From contig CADBTH010000048.1 in assembly GCA_902797495.1 (NCBI GenBank), positions 1-5,665 of the forward strand: a stretch of 5,665 nucleotides of DNA. Direction: 5' to 3'. The notes under the pieces are model-generated. The model saw only the letters and a list, made by a program, of their open reading frames with translations. It made no database searches and was not told the DNA's origin. The position numbers and the translations under genes are program-made. Below, one piece after another: positions 1 through 5,557 of this stretch (within the stretch, counting starts at the first letter, position 1; each line of letters begins with the position of its first letter). The DNA comes from an uncultured Ruminococcus sp. Lineage in GTDB: Bacteria; Bacillota; Clostridia; Oscillospirales; CAG-272.

Positions 1-168
1 GGACGGGCGCTGTTTCCGCGGAGCAACTGCTCCGTCGTCAGCTACAAAGGCTTCACATACGTCAATTTTACGAGGACTATCCTTGAATCGGACGTTGAGA
101 AATGTTTTCTGACCGAGCTCGTGAAGATGGGAGTACCCGTCTTCGTCGAGGGAAACGAGAGGTACTGA
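1..168 (+). CDS. Alcohol acetyltransferase-like protein (condensation fold), C-terminal end only
   Basis: Frame 1 is open from the window edge to a TGA at 166-168, giving the last 55 residues of a protein whose start lies outside. The visible tail contains SVVSYKGFTYVNFTRTI followed by an amphipathic helix and ends in GVPVFVEGNERY. From memory this matches the C-terminus of clostridial alcohol-acetyltransferase-like proteins (AATase/condensation superfamily), which end in a strand of the type 'YINFTRTI', a helix, and 'GIPVxIESN'. The catalytic HxxxD motif would be far upstream and cannot be seen. Support comes from the next gene, one base downstream, a DUF6320-type zinc-ribbon membrane protein, a pairing I recall from Clostridia. 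The family call rests on a short tail, so it is moderate; that a real CDS ends here is much more certain. Confidence 0.6.
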   Translation, partial: GRALFPRSNCSVVSYKGFTYVNFTRTILESDVEKCFLTELVKMGVPVFVEGNERY

Positions 169-169
169 T

Positions 170-874
170 ATGTCATACTGCGTACATTGCGGCGTGGAGC
201 TTGCGGACTACGAGACGAAGTGTCCGCTCTGCGAGACCCCGGTCGTCGATCCGAACAGGCTCTTCACCTCCGGTGAGCCGCCTTTCGTCGACGCGGTGGA
301 GGTCAAGGAGAAGAAGTTCAACCGCCACTTTATAGTGACCGTCGTATCCGCGGTCATGCTCATACCGTTCATAGTAACGACCGTCGTCGATATTACTCTG
401 TCGCTCGGAATGACCTGGTCGGCGTTCGTCCTCGGCGCGGAAGCGCTCTTCTGGCTGTGGTTCGTTCTGCCGTTTCAGAGCTCTGACCCTAGCCCCTACG
501 CCTGCTGCCTGATCGACGGCGCGGCGACCGCCCTCTACGTTCTGCTCGTCAGCGTTCTGACTAAGGGAGACGGGTGGTATCTGCCGCTCGCCCTTCCGAT
601 AATCGCCGCGGCGACCCTCGAGATTCTCCTGATTATACGCATCCACCGCGCGAGAAGGATCGGAAAGCTGACGAAGGTCGGACTCGGATTCATCGCGGCG
701 TCGTTTCTGCCTCTCCTGATCGACGTCGCGGTCACGCACTATAAAAACGGCTCTTTCATGCCGCTCTGGTCATGGTACGCGTCCGTTCCGCTCGCGGTCT
801 TCGGCGTGACCGTCACCGCGTTGTCGCGCAGCGTCCGCTTCACCGAATGGCTCAGAAAAAAGATGTATATATGA
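170..874 (+). CDS. DUF6320-type zinc-ribbon multi-pass membrane protein
   Basis: This 234-residue protein begins with a short zinc ribbon: Cys4-x2-Cys7 and Cys18-x2-Cys21 (CVHCG...CPLC), which should bind one structural metal ion. A hydrophilic linker (about residues 25-50) leads into roughly six predicted membrane helices near 54-76, 81-101, 112-131, 136-158, 168-189 and 199-218, and the protein ends in a basic tail (RKKMYI). This layout fits the DUF6320 family, for which I know no biochemical function. The start is supported by GAGAGG at 157-162, seven bases ahead of the ATG, and by the one-base gap to the upstream acetyltransferase-like gene, which implies cotranscription and probably translational coupling. 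A role assisting the upstream transferase at the membrane is inference only. The zinc ribbon and helices are clear; the family name is from memory. Confidence 0.75.
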   Translation: MSYCVHCGVELADYETKCPLCETPVVDPNRLFTSGEPPFVDAVEVKEKKFNRHFIVTVVSAVMLIPFIVTTVVDITLSLGMTWSAFVLGAEALFWLWFVLPFQSSDPSPYACCLIDGAATALYVLLVSVLTKGDGWYLPLALPIIAAATLEILLIIRIHRARRIGKLTKVGLGFIAASFLPLLIDVAVTHYKNGSFMPLWSWYASVPLAVFGVTVTALSRSVRFTEWLRKKMYI

Positions 875-877
875 AAT

Positions 878-903
878 AAACGGCGTTCTTCCGAACGCCG
901 TTT
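878..903. terminator. Bidirectional intrinsic terminator between convergent operons
   Basis: An 8-bp perfect GC-rich stem, CGGCGTTC (881-888) with GAACGCCG (893-900), closes a TTCC loop and extends by three A-T pairs (878-880 with 901-903). On the plus strand it is followed by TTTTTGTTATTT, and on the minus strand by TTTATTT, so it can end transcripts from both sides. It lies between the stop of the zinc-ribbon membrane gene (874) and the stop of the convergent decarboxylase gene (907). Confidence 0.88.
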
Positions 904-906
904 TTG

Positions 907-2223
907 TTATTTGATGACTTTTACGAATTCAGTTCCGTAGTATTCGAGCAGCGCCCTCGCGCCATCGTCGATCATCTCGCCGCAGATGACAATGGGTATT
1001 GCCGGAGGGCAGGATACAGACGTCACGGCGGCGACCCTGCCGACGCACTCTGCGACGGGGACGGTCTCGCTTTCCCTGAATAGCGCGTCTCTCGGGGAGA
1101 GGACGCGGCGGGGAGCTGAATAAGGCGGATATTTTTCTTCTAAAGGTGCTTTCTTCACCGTGCCGAGAAGCGCGTCCTTGAGACGCATAAGGTCTTCGTC
1201 CGTGTTCTCCGGAGTCAGCATGAACGATATGAAATCCGGGTCGTGGAACTCACATATCACGCCCTTTGAATACAGTACGCTTGACATCTCGTCGCCCGTG
1301 TATCCGTACGGTTTTGTTCTGATGGTGATCTTCAGCGGTTCGTCGCCGACAAGCGAGTGACCCGCCGCGGTGAGCGTGTCCTTGAGACGGCTTACTTTTT
1401 CGGCAAATGCGGAAAGCCTTTCCGGATAAGCTGACAGATATTCGTTCGCGCGGTCGAGCGACCGCATGATAAGATACGACGGACTGCTCGAGGCGAAGAT
1501 CTCCATCGTCTCCTTGACTTCATCCGCGAACAGTTCCTCCGCGCTCTTTGAAAGGTGCAGATACGCTCCCCCCGTCAGCACGGGAAGGGTCTTGTGCGCT
1601 GAATCTGCGCACATTGTCGCCCCGAGGTCGATCGGGTGGCGCGACTCGGGGAGAAACTTCAGATACGCGCCGTGGGCGTTGTCGACGAGGAGAGGAACTC
1701 CCCTCTTTCGGCACACGGCGGCAATGCTCTCAATATCGGACACGTTTCCGAGATAGTCGGGACTCGTCACGTATACGCACGACGGAGAGGAGTCCATCGA
1801 GTCGAGAGCCCCGGCGACGCGCTCTCCGTTCAGAGCGCAGGAGACGTAAGACGCGCCGTCTTCCGGGTATATCCACTCGACGTCAAGACCGAGCAGGATC
1901 GCCGCGGAGAGAAAGGCGCGGTGGGCGTTACGCCCCGCGAGCACTTTGCCGCCTCTCTTTTTCGCCGCGAGCGCCATCATCGTTCTTATCGCGAGGGAAG
2001 AGCCCTCGGCGGAATAGTAAGTCCTGCAGCCGAAAAGCTTTGATGCCTCGATCTCGCTTTCTGCAATTATTCCTTCGTCGGAGAAGAGGTTTCCCGCGCC
2101 GTCGATCTCGGTGACGTCGTATTTTTCGATCGCGCCGCGTCCCTTGTGTCCCGGCATATGGAACCTTGCGGCGCCACTCTTTTCGTATTCGACGAGAAAA
2201 TCGTCAAGCGGCGTCAGACTCAT
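907..2223 (-). CDS. PLP-dependent Orn/Lys/Arg-type decarboxylase (short form)
   Basis: A 438-residue fold-type I PLP enzyme of the Orn/Lys/Arg decarboxylase group 1 family. Visible motifs are FHMPGHKG (21-28), the phosphate-region loop SAEGSS (71-76), RNAHR (98-102, whose His101 should stack on the PLP ring), DNAHGA (181-186, Asp181 pairing with the pyridine nitrogen), and SAHK (208-211), where Lys211 should form the Schiff base. The C-terminal domain keeps CPPAIP and CGE (405-416), equivalent to the family's 'YPPGIP..PGE'. Its length fits the short Bacillota-type members and not the 700-residue inducible decarboxylases. The substrate (lysine, arginine, ornithine or another amino acid) cannot be read from sequence. 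The ATG overlaps the maturase stop in an ATGA arrangement, so it is the third gene of the SCIFF operon and probably translationally coupled; its own ribosome site is weak (GGTGA). It ends at the bidirectional terminator. Confidence 0.9.
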   Translation of the reverse strand: MSLTPLDDFLVEYEKSGAARFHMPGHKGRGAIEKYDVTEIDGAGNLFSDEGIIAESEIEASKLFGCRTYYSAEGSSLAIRTMMALAAKKRGGKVLAGRNAHRAFLSAAILLGLDVEWIYPEDGASYVSCALNGERVAGALDSMDSSPSCVYVTSPDYLGNVSDIESIAAVCRKRGVPLLVDNAHGAYLKFLPESRHPIDLGATMCADSAHKTLPVLTGGAYLHLSKSAEELFADEVKETMEIFASSSPSYLIMRSLDRANEYLSAYPERLSAFAEKVSRLKDTLTAAGHSLVGDEPLKITIRTKPYGYTGDEMSSVLYSKGVICEFHDPDFISFMLTPENTDEDLMRLKDALLGTVKKAPLEEKYPPYSAPRRVLSPRDALFRESETVPVAECVGRVAAVTSVSCPPAIPIVICGEMIDDGARALLEYYGTEFVKVIK

Positions 2224-3602
2224 GGCTCGTCACCGAATTTGCGGGAAACTTCCGCCATTATCGCACACTCCATCCTCTTGCGGAAGAGCTCGCACCCGTA
2301 CTTGTATACCCCCTTGACGGAGCCGGTCGCGTGGTACGCGTTCGCGGCGCATCCGCCGGAGCAGTAGAGTCTTGCCCAGCAGTCGCGGCATTCCTCTCTC
2401 GCGTAGACGTTGCAGGAGGCGAAGTCGCCTTGGATCTCTTTGTTCGTCACGCCGTGCCATACGTCGCCGAGGCGGAACTTTTCCTCGCCGACGAACTGGT
2501 GGCAGGGATAGAGGTCGCCCCACGGGGTGACCGCCATGTATTCCGTTCCCGAGCCGCATCCCGAGATGCGCTTGTATATGCACGGGCCGCCCGACAGATC
2601 GATCATATAGTGATAGAACGTGAAAGGTCTGCCCTCGCGGCGGCGCTTTATCATAAGCTCTGCGAGCTTTTCGTACTGCTCGAAAATGATCGGCATATCA
2701 TCCGCCGTCAGAGCGTACGGATCGCCCTCGGCGCAGACGACGGGCTCCATCGAGAGCTCGTTGAAGCCGAGGTCGAGCATCGTCTCGATATCCTTCAGAA
2801 AATCGGGGTTGAGGTGCGTGAACGTCCCTCTCATGTAGTAGTTCCTGCCGCCCCTCGCCTCGACGAGACGCTGAAACTTCGGTACTATTTTGTCAAAGCT
2901 GCCGTTCCCCGCGTAGTCGACTCTGAAGCGGTCGTGCACCTCGCGCCTGCCGTCGAGACTCAGCACGACGTTGGAGCATTCGCGGTTGGCGAAGTCTATC
3001 ACGTCGTCGTCGATCAGGACCCCGTTCGTCGTGAGCGTGAAGCGGAAGTTCTTTCCCGCCTCTTTTTCGATGCTCCTCGCGTACTCGACGAGACGTTTGA
3101 CGACGTCGAAATTCATCAGCGGCTCGCCGCCGAAAAAGTCGACCTCGAGGTTTCGCCTCGTGCCGGAGTTAGCGACGAGAAAATCGAGAGCGGCTTTGCC
3201 CGTCTCGAAACTCATCAGCGCGCGCTCGCCGTGGAATTTGCCCTGGCTCGCAAAGCAGTATTCGCAGTTGAGGTTGCAGGTGTGAGCGACGTGAAGGCAG
3301 AGGGCCTTGACGACTCCCGACGTCCTTGCTTTCAGCTCTCCCGCCATCGGCTCGAACGTGTCGGGCGTGAAGAGAGAACCGGAATCCTTGAGAGAGGTCA
3401 CCTCGTCGTAGCACTCTGCGACGTCGTCTCTCGTCACGCCGTCATCCTTGTATTTTTCATATATTGCGTCGACGGCGTCGTCCCTGCCGCGCTCTTCGTA
3501 AAGACCGATCAGGTCGTACGCGACGTCGTCCACCGCGTGTACCGCGCCGGTGTTGACGTCGAGGACTATGTTCATACCGCCGAGTTTATATCTGTGTATC
3601 AT
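2220..3602 (-). CDS. SCIFF peptide radical SAM/SPASM maturase (thioether-forming)
   Basis: This 460-residue protein matches the SCIFF maturase family, which makes sulfur-to-carbon thioether cross-links in the SCIFF peptide. Residues 1 to about 90, starting MIHRYKLGGMNIVLDV, form the PqqD-like recognition element (RRE) that should bind the precursor leader. The radical SAM core carries Cys109-x3-Cys113-x2-Cys116 for the [4Fe-4S]-SAM cluster and the GGEP motif in FFGGEPL (156-162). The SPASM region follows, with cysteines at 341, 349, 367, 397, 405, 408, 414, 418 and 437 that can ligate two auxiliary clusters. The chosen ATG has GGAGGAAA just upstream and gives the family's usual N-terminus. 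An in-frame ATG 15 codons earlier would translate an intergenic hairpin and has no good ribosome site. The precursor gene lies 57 bases upstream, and the decarboxylase start overlaps the stop by four bases. Confidence 0.95.
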   Translation of the reverse strand: MIHRYKLGGMNIVLDVNTGAVHAVDDVAYDLIGLYEERGRDDAVDAIYEKYKDDGVTRDDVAECYDEVTSLKDSGSLFTPDTFEPMAGELKARTSGVVKALCLHVAHTCNLNCEYCFASQGKFHGERALMSFETGKAALDFLVANSGTRRNLEVDFFGGEPLMNFDVVKRLVEYARSIEKEAGKNFRFTLTTNGVLIDDDVIDFANRECSNVVLSLDGRREVHDRFRVDYAGNGSFDKIVPKFQRLVEARGGRNYYMRGTFTHLNPDFLKDIETMLDLGFNELSMEPVVCAEGDPYALTADDMPIIFEQYEKLAELMIKRRREGRPFTFYHYMIDLSGGPCIYKRISGCGSGTEYMAVTPWGDLYPCHQFVGEEKFRLGDVWHGVTNKEIQGDFASCNVYAREECRDCWARLYCSGGCAANAYHATGSVKGVYKYGCELFRKRMECAIMAEVSRKFGDEP

Positions 3603-3604
3603 AA

Positions 3605-3612
3605 TTTCCTCC
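3605..3612 (-). promoter_or_regulatory. Ribosome binding site deciding the maturase start
   Basis: On the minus strand the sequence reads GGAGGAAATT directly before the ATG at 3602, with five bases between GGAGG and the start. This fixes the maturase start at 3602 and rules against the in-frame upstream ATG at 3647. Confidence 0.85.
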
Positions 3613-3622
3613 GCACAGAAAT

Positions 3623-3644
3623 AATGCCGCCAAAAGGCGGCATT
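3623..3644 (-). terminator. Intergenic hairpin between SCIFF precursor and maturase (likely attenuator)
   Basis: A perfect 9-bp stem, AATGCCGCC (3623-3631) with GGCGGCATT (3636-3644), closes a 4-base loop (AAAA on the plus strand, UUUU in the minus-strand transcript). It sits in the 57-base gap between the peptide stop and the maturase ribosome site. The transcript continues AUUUCUG after the stem, a poor U tract, so partial termination or 3'-end protection of the peptide message is more likely than full termination. Such a hairpin would let the precursor be made in excess of the enzyme. That role is inference. Confidence 0.7.
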
Positions 3645-3659
3645 CAAAGAAATTTCCGA

Positions 3660-3815
3660 TTACTTTGATTCTTTCTGCTCGTTCTCGCACTTCTGATTTG
3701 CGATGCCGCAGCTCGTTTTGCAAGCGGACTGGCAGGAAGTCTGGCATTCGCCGCATCCGCCGTTCTTTGCGCTCTCGCAAAGGTTGCGTGTTTCGACAGT
3801 TTTGATATGTTTCAT
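3660..3815 (-). CDS. SCIFF (six-cysteines-in-forty-five) ranthipeptide precursor
   Basis: A 51-residue peptide with the hallmarks of the SCIFF family. It begins MKHIKT, the near-invariant leader start, and carries the core CGECQTSCQSACKTSC followed by NQKCE. The six family cysteines are at residues 21, 24, 28, 32, 36 and 43; a seventh lies at Cys13. The maturase encoded next downstream should bind the leader and form a thioether, making the product a ranthipeptide. In characterised SCIFFs the donor corresponds to Cys32 and the acceptor is, as I recall it, the Thr five residues on; here residue 37 is Gly, as discussed under findings. The ATG at 3815 has GGAGGT eight bases upstream and a consensus promoter behind it. 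An overlapping minus-strand frame starting at 3831 is spurious. The biological role of SCIFF peptides is not firmly settled; a signalling role has been proposed for clostridial ranthipeptides. Confidence 0.95.
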   Translation of the reverse strand: MKHIKTVETRNLCESAKNGGCGECQTSCQSACKTSCGIANQKCENEQKESK

Positions 3816-3823
3816 TCAGAGTT

Positions 3824-3829
3824 ACCTCC
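3824..3829 (-). promoter_or_regulatory. Ribosome binding site of the SCIFF precursor
   Basis: GGAGGT on the minus strand, eight bases ahead of the ATG at 3815. It overlaps an out-of-frame ATG (3831-3829). That ATG lies on top of the ribosome site and so cannot be served by it, which decides the reading frame in favour of SCIFF. Confidence 0.88.
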
Positions 3830-3850
3830 ATTGAATATTATTACTTTTAT

Positions 3851-3879
3851 AGTATAGCAAAACGTCGGGGGATTGTCAA
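3851..3879 (-). promoter_or_regulatory. Consensus sigma-A promoter of the SCIFF operon
   Basis: On the minus strand, TTGACA (plus coordinates 3874-3879) is separated by exactly 17 bases from TATACT (3851-3856), preceded by TG one base upstream (extended -10, TGCTATACT). This is a perfect -35 with a near-perfect -10. Transcription should start near 3844-3846, leaving a leader of about 30 bases before the SCIFF ATG. High constitutive expression is expected unless a repressor acts here. Confidence 0.9.
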
Positions 3880-3932
3880 GTGCCTGACGGATTTTAGCGC
3901 GGCGAGTCGGCGAAAGATTTTCGCACGGGGGG

Positions 3933-3961
3933 TTTTATTTTTATAAAATATATGTTATACT
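3933..3961 (+). promoter_or_regulatory. Extended -10 promoter of the thiol-redox operon
   Basis: TATACT at 3956-3961 is preceded by TGT at 3953-3955, an extended -10 element. At 17-base spacing the -35 position (3933-3938) reads TTTTAT, which is poor, so the promoter likely depends on the extended -10 and surrounding AT richness. The start would be near 3968, only about 18 bases before the ccdA ATG. Confidence 0.7.
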
Positions 3962-3985
3962 ATAAAAAAAGCGAGGAGGTGCGGT

Positions 3986-4645
3986 ATGATCGCTCGGTTT
4001 GCAGTCACGTTCGTCGAGGGAATTATATCGTTCATCTCGCCGTGTATGCTCCCGATGCTCCCGATCTACGTCTCGTATTTCGCGGGGGGAGCTGACAAGA
4101 AGCGGAAAGTCCTGCTTCGCGCGCTCTGCTTCGTCGCCGGATTCACCGTCGTCTTCAGCGCGCTCGGGCTCTTCGCCGGAACTCTCGGGAAGCTCCTCGC
4201 CGAATACAGAACGGCGGTCGATATCGTCAGCGGCTGTATCGTCATCCTCTTCGGACTCAGCTATCTCGGATTGATAAAACTCCCGTTCTTCAAGGGAATG
4301 GACGGAGCGAGAGAGGCGGGGAGCATGGCGGCGGCGTTTCTGTTCGGCGTTATCTACTCCGTGAGCCTTACCCCGTGCGTCGGCGCGTTTCTCGGCTCGG
4401 CTCTCGCCCAGGCGGCAAGCTCGTCCTCGTCTCTGACGGGAACTCTTCTGCTCGTTACCTACTCGCTCGGGCTCGGAGTTCCGTTCGTGATCTCCGCCGT
4501 GCTGATCGACCGTCTGCGCGGAGCGTTCGGATTCATCAAGAGGCACTACAAGGCGATAAATATCGTCAGCGGCGTATTTCTGATCGTCGTCGGCATCCTG
4601 ATGGCGGCAGGTCAGCTGACCCGTCTGATATCCGTATTTGCGTGA
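3986..4645 (+). CDS. ccdA: CcdA-type cytochrome c biogenesis/thiol-disulfide membrane transporter
   Basis: A 219-residue six-helix membrane protein of the CcdA family (the short relative of the DsbD transmembrane domain). It carries reducing equivalents from cytosolic thioredoxin across the membrane to extracytoplasmic thiol proteins. The two redox cysteines are plain: Cys20 in ISPCMLPMLP at the start of helix 1 and Cys131 in LTPCVGAFLG in helix 4, each in the family's Pro-Cys setting. Helices are predicted near 5-30, 43-67, 78-96, 114-142, 151-175 and 190-208. The ATG has AGGAGGT five bases upstream (3974-3980). It is the first gene of a three-gene operon with a TlpA-like protein and a thioredoxin, its expected acceptor and donor. 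No cytochrome c or haem-lyase gene is visible, so a general thiol-reducing role fits better here than cytochrome maturation. Note that three other cysteines (48, 84 and those two) give four in total. Confidence 0.93.
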   Translation: MIARFAVTFVEGIISFISPCMLPMLPIYVSYFAGGADKKRKVLLRALCFVAGFTVVFSALGLFAGTLGKLLAEYRTAVDIVSGCIVILFGLSYLGLIKLPFFKGMDGAREAGSMAAAFLFGVIYSVSLTPCVGAFLGSALAQAASSSSSLTGTLLLVTYSLGLGVPFVISAVLIDRLRGAFGFIKRHYKAINIVSGVFLIVVGILMAAGQLTRLISVFA

Positions 4646-4653
4646 GGTGAAAA

Positions 4654-5208
4654 ATGAAGAATAACAAGGTCAAACTGATAATACTCGTCGCAGCCCTCGC
4701 GGCGGTGATAGCGCTCGCCGTTATCTTCTATCCGAAGCTCGCCGCCCTCGTGGGAGGAGGGGACGAGACGGAAGAATATCCGGACGCGGAAGACGCGACG
4801 CCGATCACGGTCTACACCGCGGACGGCGAGGCGGTCGACCTCGGGGAGTACATCGGAAAGCGGCCCGTGGTCGTCAATTTCTGGGCGTCCTGGTGTCCTC
4901 CGTGCGTCTCGGAGCTCCCGCATTTCGAAGATGTGTACGAGAAGTACGGCGACGACGTCACGTTCATGATCGTCAATCTGACCGACGGCGCCCGCGAGAC
5001 GGTCGAGACGGCAAAGGCGTTCATCTCGGATAAGGGATATACTTTTCCGGTCTATTACGACACGGATAACGCGGGCTCCAACGCCTACTCGATTTACTAC
5101 ATCCCGGAGACTCTGTTCATAAGAAGCGACGGAAAGATCATTTACAAACACACGGGCGCGATCGAACGCGACACGCTCGAATCGTGGATCGAAAAAATAG
5201 ATAAATAA
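4654..5208 (+). CDS. Membrane-anchored TlpA/ResA-like thiol-disulfide oxidoreductase
   Basis: A 184-residue protein with a short basic N-terminus (MKNNKVK), one hydrophobic helix at about 8-26, an acidic linker (about 36-48) and a thioredoxin-fold domain at about 49-184. The active site is WCPPC (80-84), the usual TlpA/ResA/AhpC-TSA form, with the cis-proline at Pro151 in YIPETLFI. No lipobox cysteine follows the helix, so it is read as an uncleaved membrane anchor with the catalytic domain outside the cell. The start is supported by GAGGTGA (4644-4650), which overlaps the ccdA stop, and only eight bases separate the two genes. Its likely electron donor is CcdA and its clients are extracytoplasmic disulfides; the client is unknown. 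ResA-type cytochrome c maturation is possible, but nothing nearby supports it. Confidence 0.9.
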   Translation: MKNNKVKLIILVAALAAVIALAVIFYPKLAALVGGGDETEEYPDAEDATPITVYTADGEAVDLGEYIGKRPVVVNFWASWCPPCVSELPHFEDVYEKYGDDVTFMIVNLTDGARETVETAKAFISDKGYTFPVYYDTDNAGSNAYSIYYIPETLFIRSDGKIIYKHTGAIERDTLESWIEKIDK

Positions 5209-5234
5209 GGCATAAGCCGGAAAGAGGTATAAAA

Positions 5235-5546
5235 ATGGAAGTTACTCTCACATCAAAGAATTTTGAAGAGGAAGTTCTGAAGTCGGATATCCCCGTACTC
5301 GTAGATTTCTGGGCGACGTGGTGCGGACCGTGCAGAATGGTCGCTCCCGAGGTCGAGAAGATCGCGGAGGAGTACGACGGGAAGGTCAAGGTCGGCAAAG
5401 TCAACGTCGACGAGGAGGAAGAGCTTGCGATCAAATACAGAGTGGCGAGCATCCCGACGCTCATTCTCTTTAAGAACGGAGAACCCGACGGAAAGGTGAT
5501 CGGATACAGAACGAAGGAAGACCTTGCCGCAGAGCTCGGACTCTGA
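5235..5546 (+). CDS. trxA: Cytosolic thioredoxin
   Basis: A 103-residue, single-domain thioredoxin of normal length. It has the classical WCGPC active site (29-33) in DFWATWCGPC, the buried Asp24 that tunes the catalytic thiol, Lys55 in the KVNVDE strand, and the cis-proline Pro74 in ASIPTLILF. There is no signal sequence, so it acts in the cytosol. The ATG is preceded by AGAGGT (5223-5228) and lies 26 bases after the TlpA-like gene. Translation ends in tandem stops, TGA then TAG. As a member of this operon it should be the electron donor to CcdA; thioredoxin reductase, which would recharge it, is not in the window. It may also serve general roles such as ribonucleotide reductase or peroxiredoxin reduction, and a genome of this kind usually has more than one thioredoxin. 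Confidence 0.93.
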   Translation: MEVTLTSKNFEEEVLKSDIPVLVDFWATWCGPCRMVAPEVEKIAEEYDGKVKVGKVNVDEEEELAIKYRVASIPTLILFKNGEPDGKVIGYRTKEDLAAELGL

Positions 5547-5557
5547 TAGTGGAAACA

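Larger units (their letters stand above)
3845..3967. repeat. Mirror-image 12-base repeat carrying both divergent -10 boxes
   Basis: TATACTATAAAA occurs at 3956-3967 on the plus strand and, inverted, at 3845-3856 on the minus strand. Each copy includes the -10 box and the bases just after it, and each is preceded by TG plus one base. The arms are about 100 bases apart, so this is a pair of matching promoter elements and not a hairpin. The roughly 75 bases from 3880 to 3955 between the arms hold only a weak 6-bp stem (3910-3915 with 3919-3924) and an AT-rich stretch. Confidence 0.7.

Noticed and set aside
1548..2114. A 188-codon Arg/Ser-rich plus-strand open frame antisense to the decarboxylase
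   Set aside because: It is low-complexity Arg/Ser sequence from the complement of a well-supported PLP enzyme, with no recognisable domain.
3603..3647. A 15-residue N-terminal extension of the maturase (MNAAFWRHYFCAEEI)
   Set aside because: It is translated hairpin and ribosome-site sequence. The downstream ATG at 3602 has a strong GGAGGAAA and restores the family's N-terminus, MIHRYKL.
2166..3668. A 500-codon plus-strand open frame antisense to the maturase
   Set aside because: It mirrors the maturase gene almost exactly, has Arg/Val/Ala-heavy composition with no family motif, and crosses gene boundaries. Long antisense frames are common in GC-rich coding DNA.
3660..3815. Metallothionein or ferredoxin reading of the small Cys-rich peptide
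   Set aside because: The leader MKHIKT, the CGECQTSCQSACKTSC core and the adjacent SPASM maturase identify it as SCIFF.
3586..3831. An 81-codon minus-strand open frame covering the SCIFF gene and starting with MEVTLNETYQN
   Set aside because: Its ATG overlaps the ribosome site GGAGGT, it runs through the intergenic hairpin into the maturase start, and it is out of frame with the clear SCIFF peptide.
3880..3955. A riboswitch or structured leader in the divergent gap
   Set aside because: This stretch lies upstream of both promoters and would not be in either transcript. Only a weak 6-bp stem (3910-3924) is present.
3941..4546. A 201-codon minus-strand open frame antisense to ccdA
   Set aside because: It is highly charged Glu/Arg/Asp sequence, the expected complement of hydrophobic membrane helices, and would begin inside ccdA.
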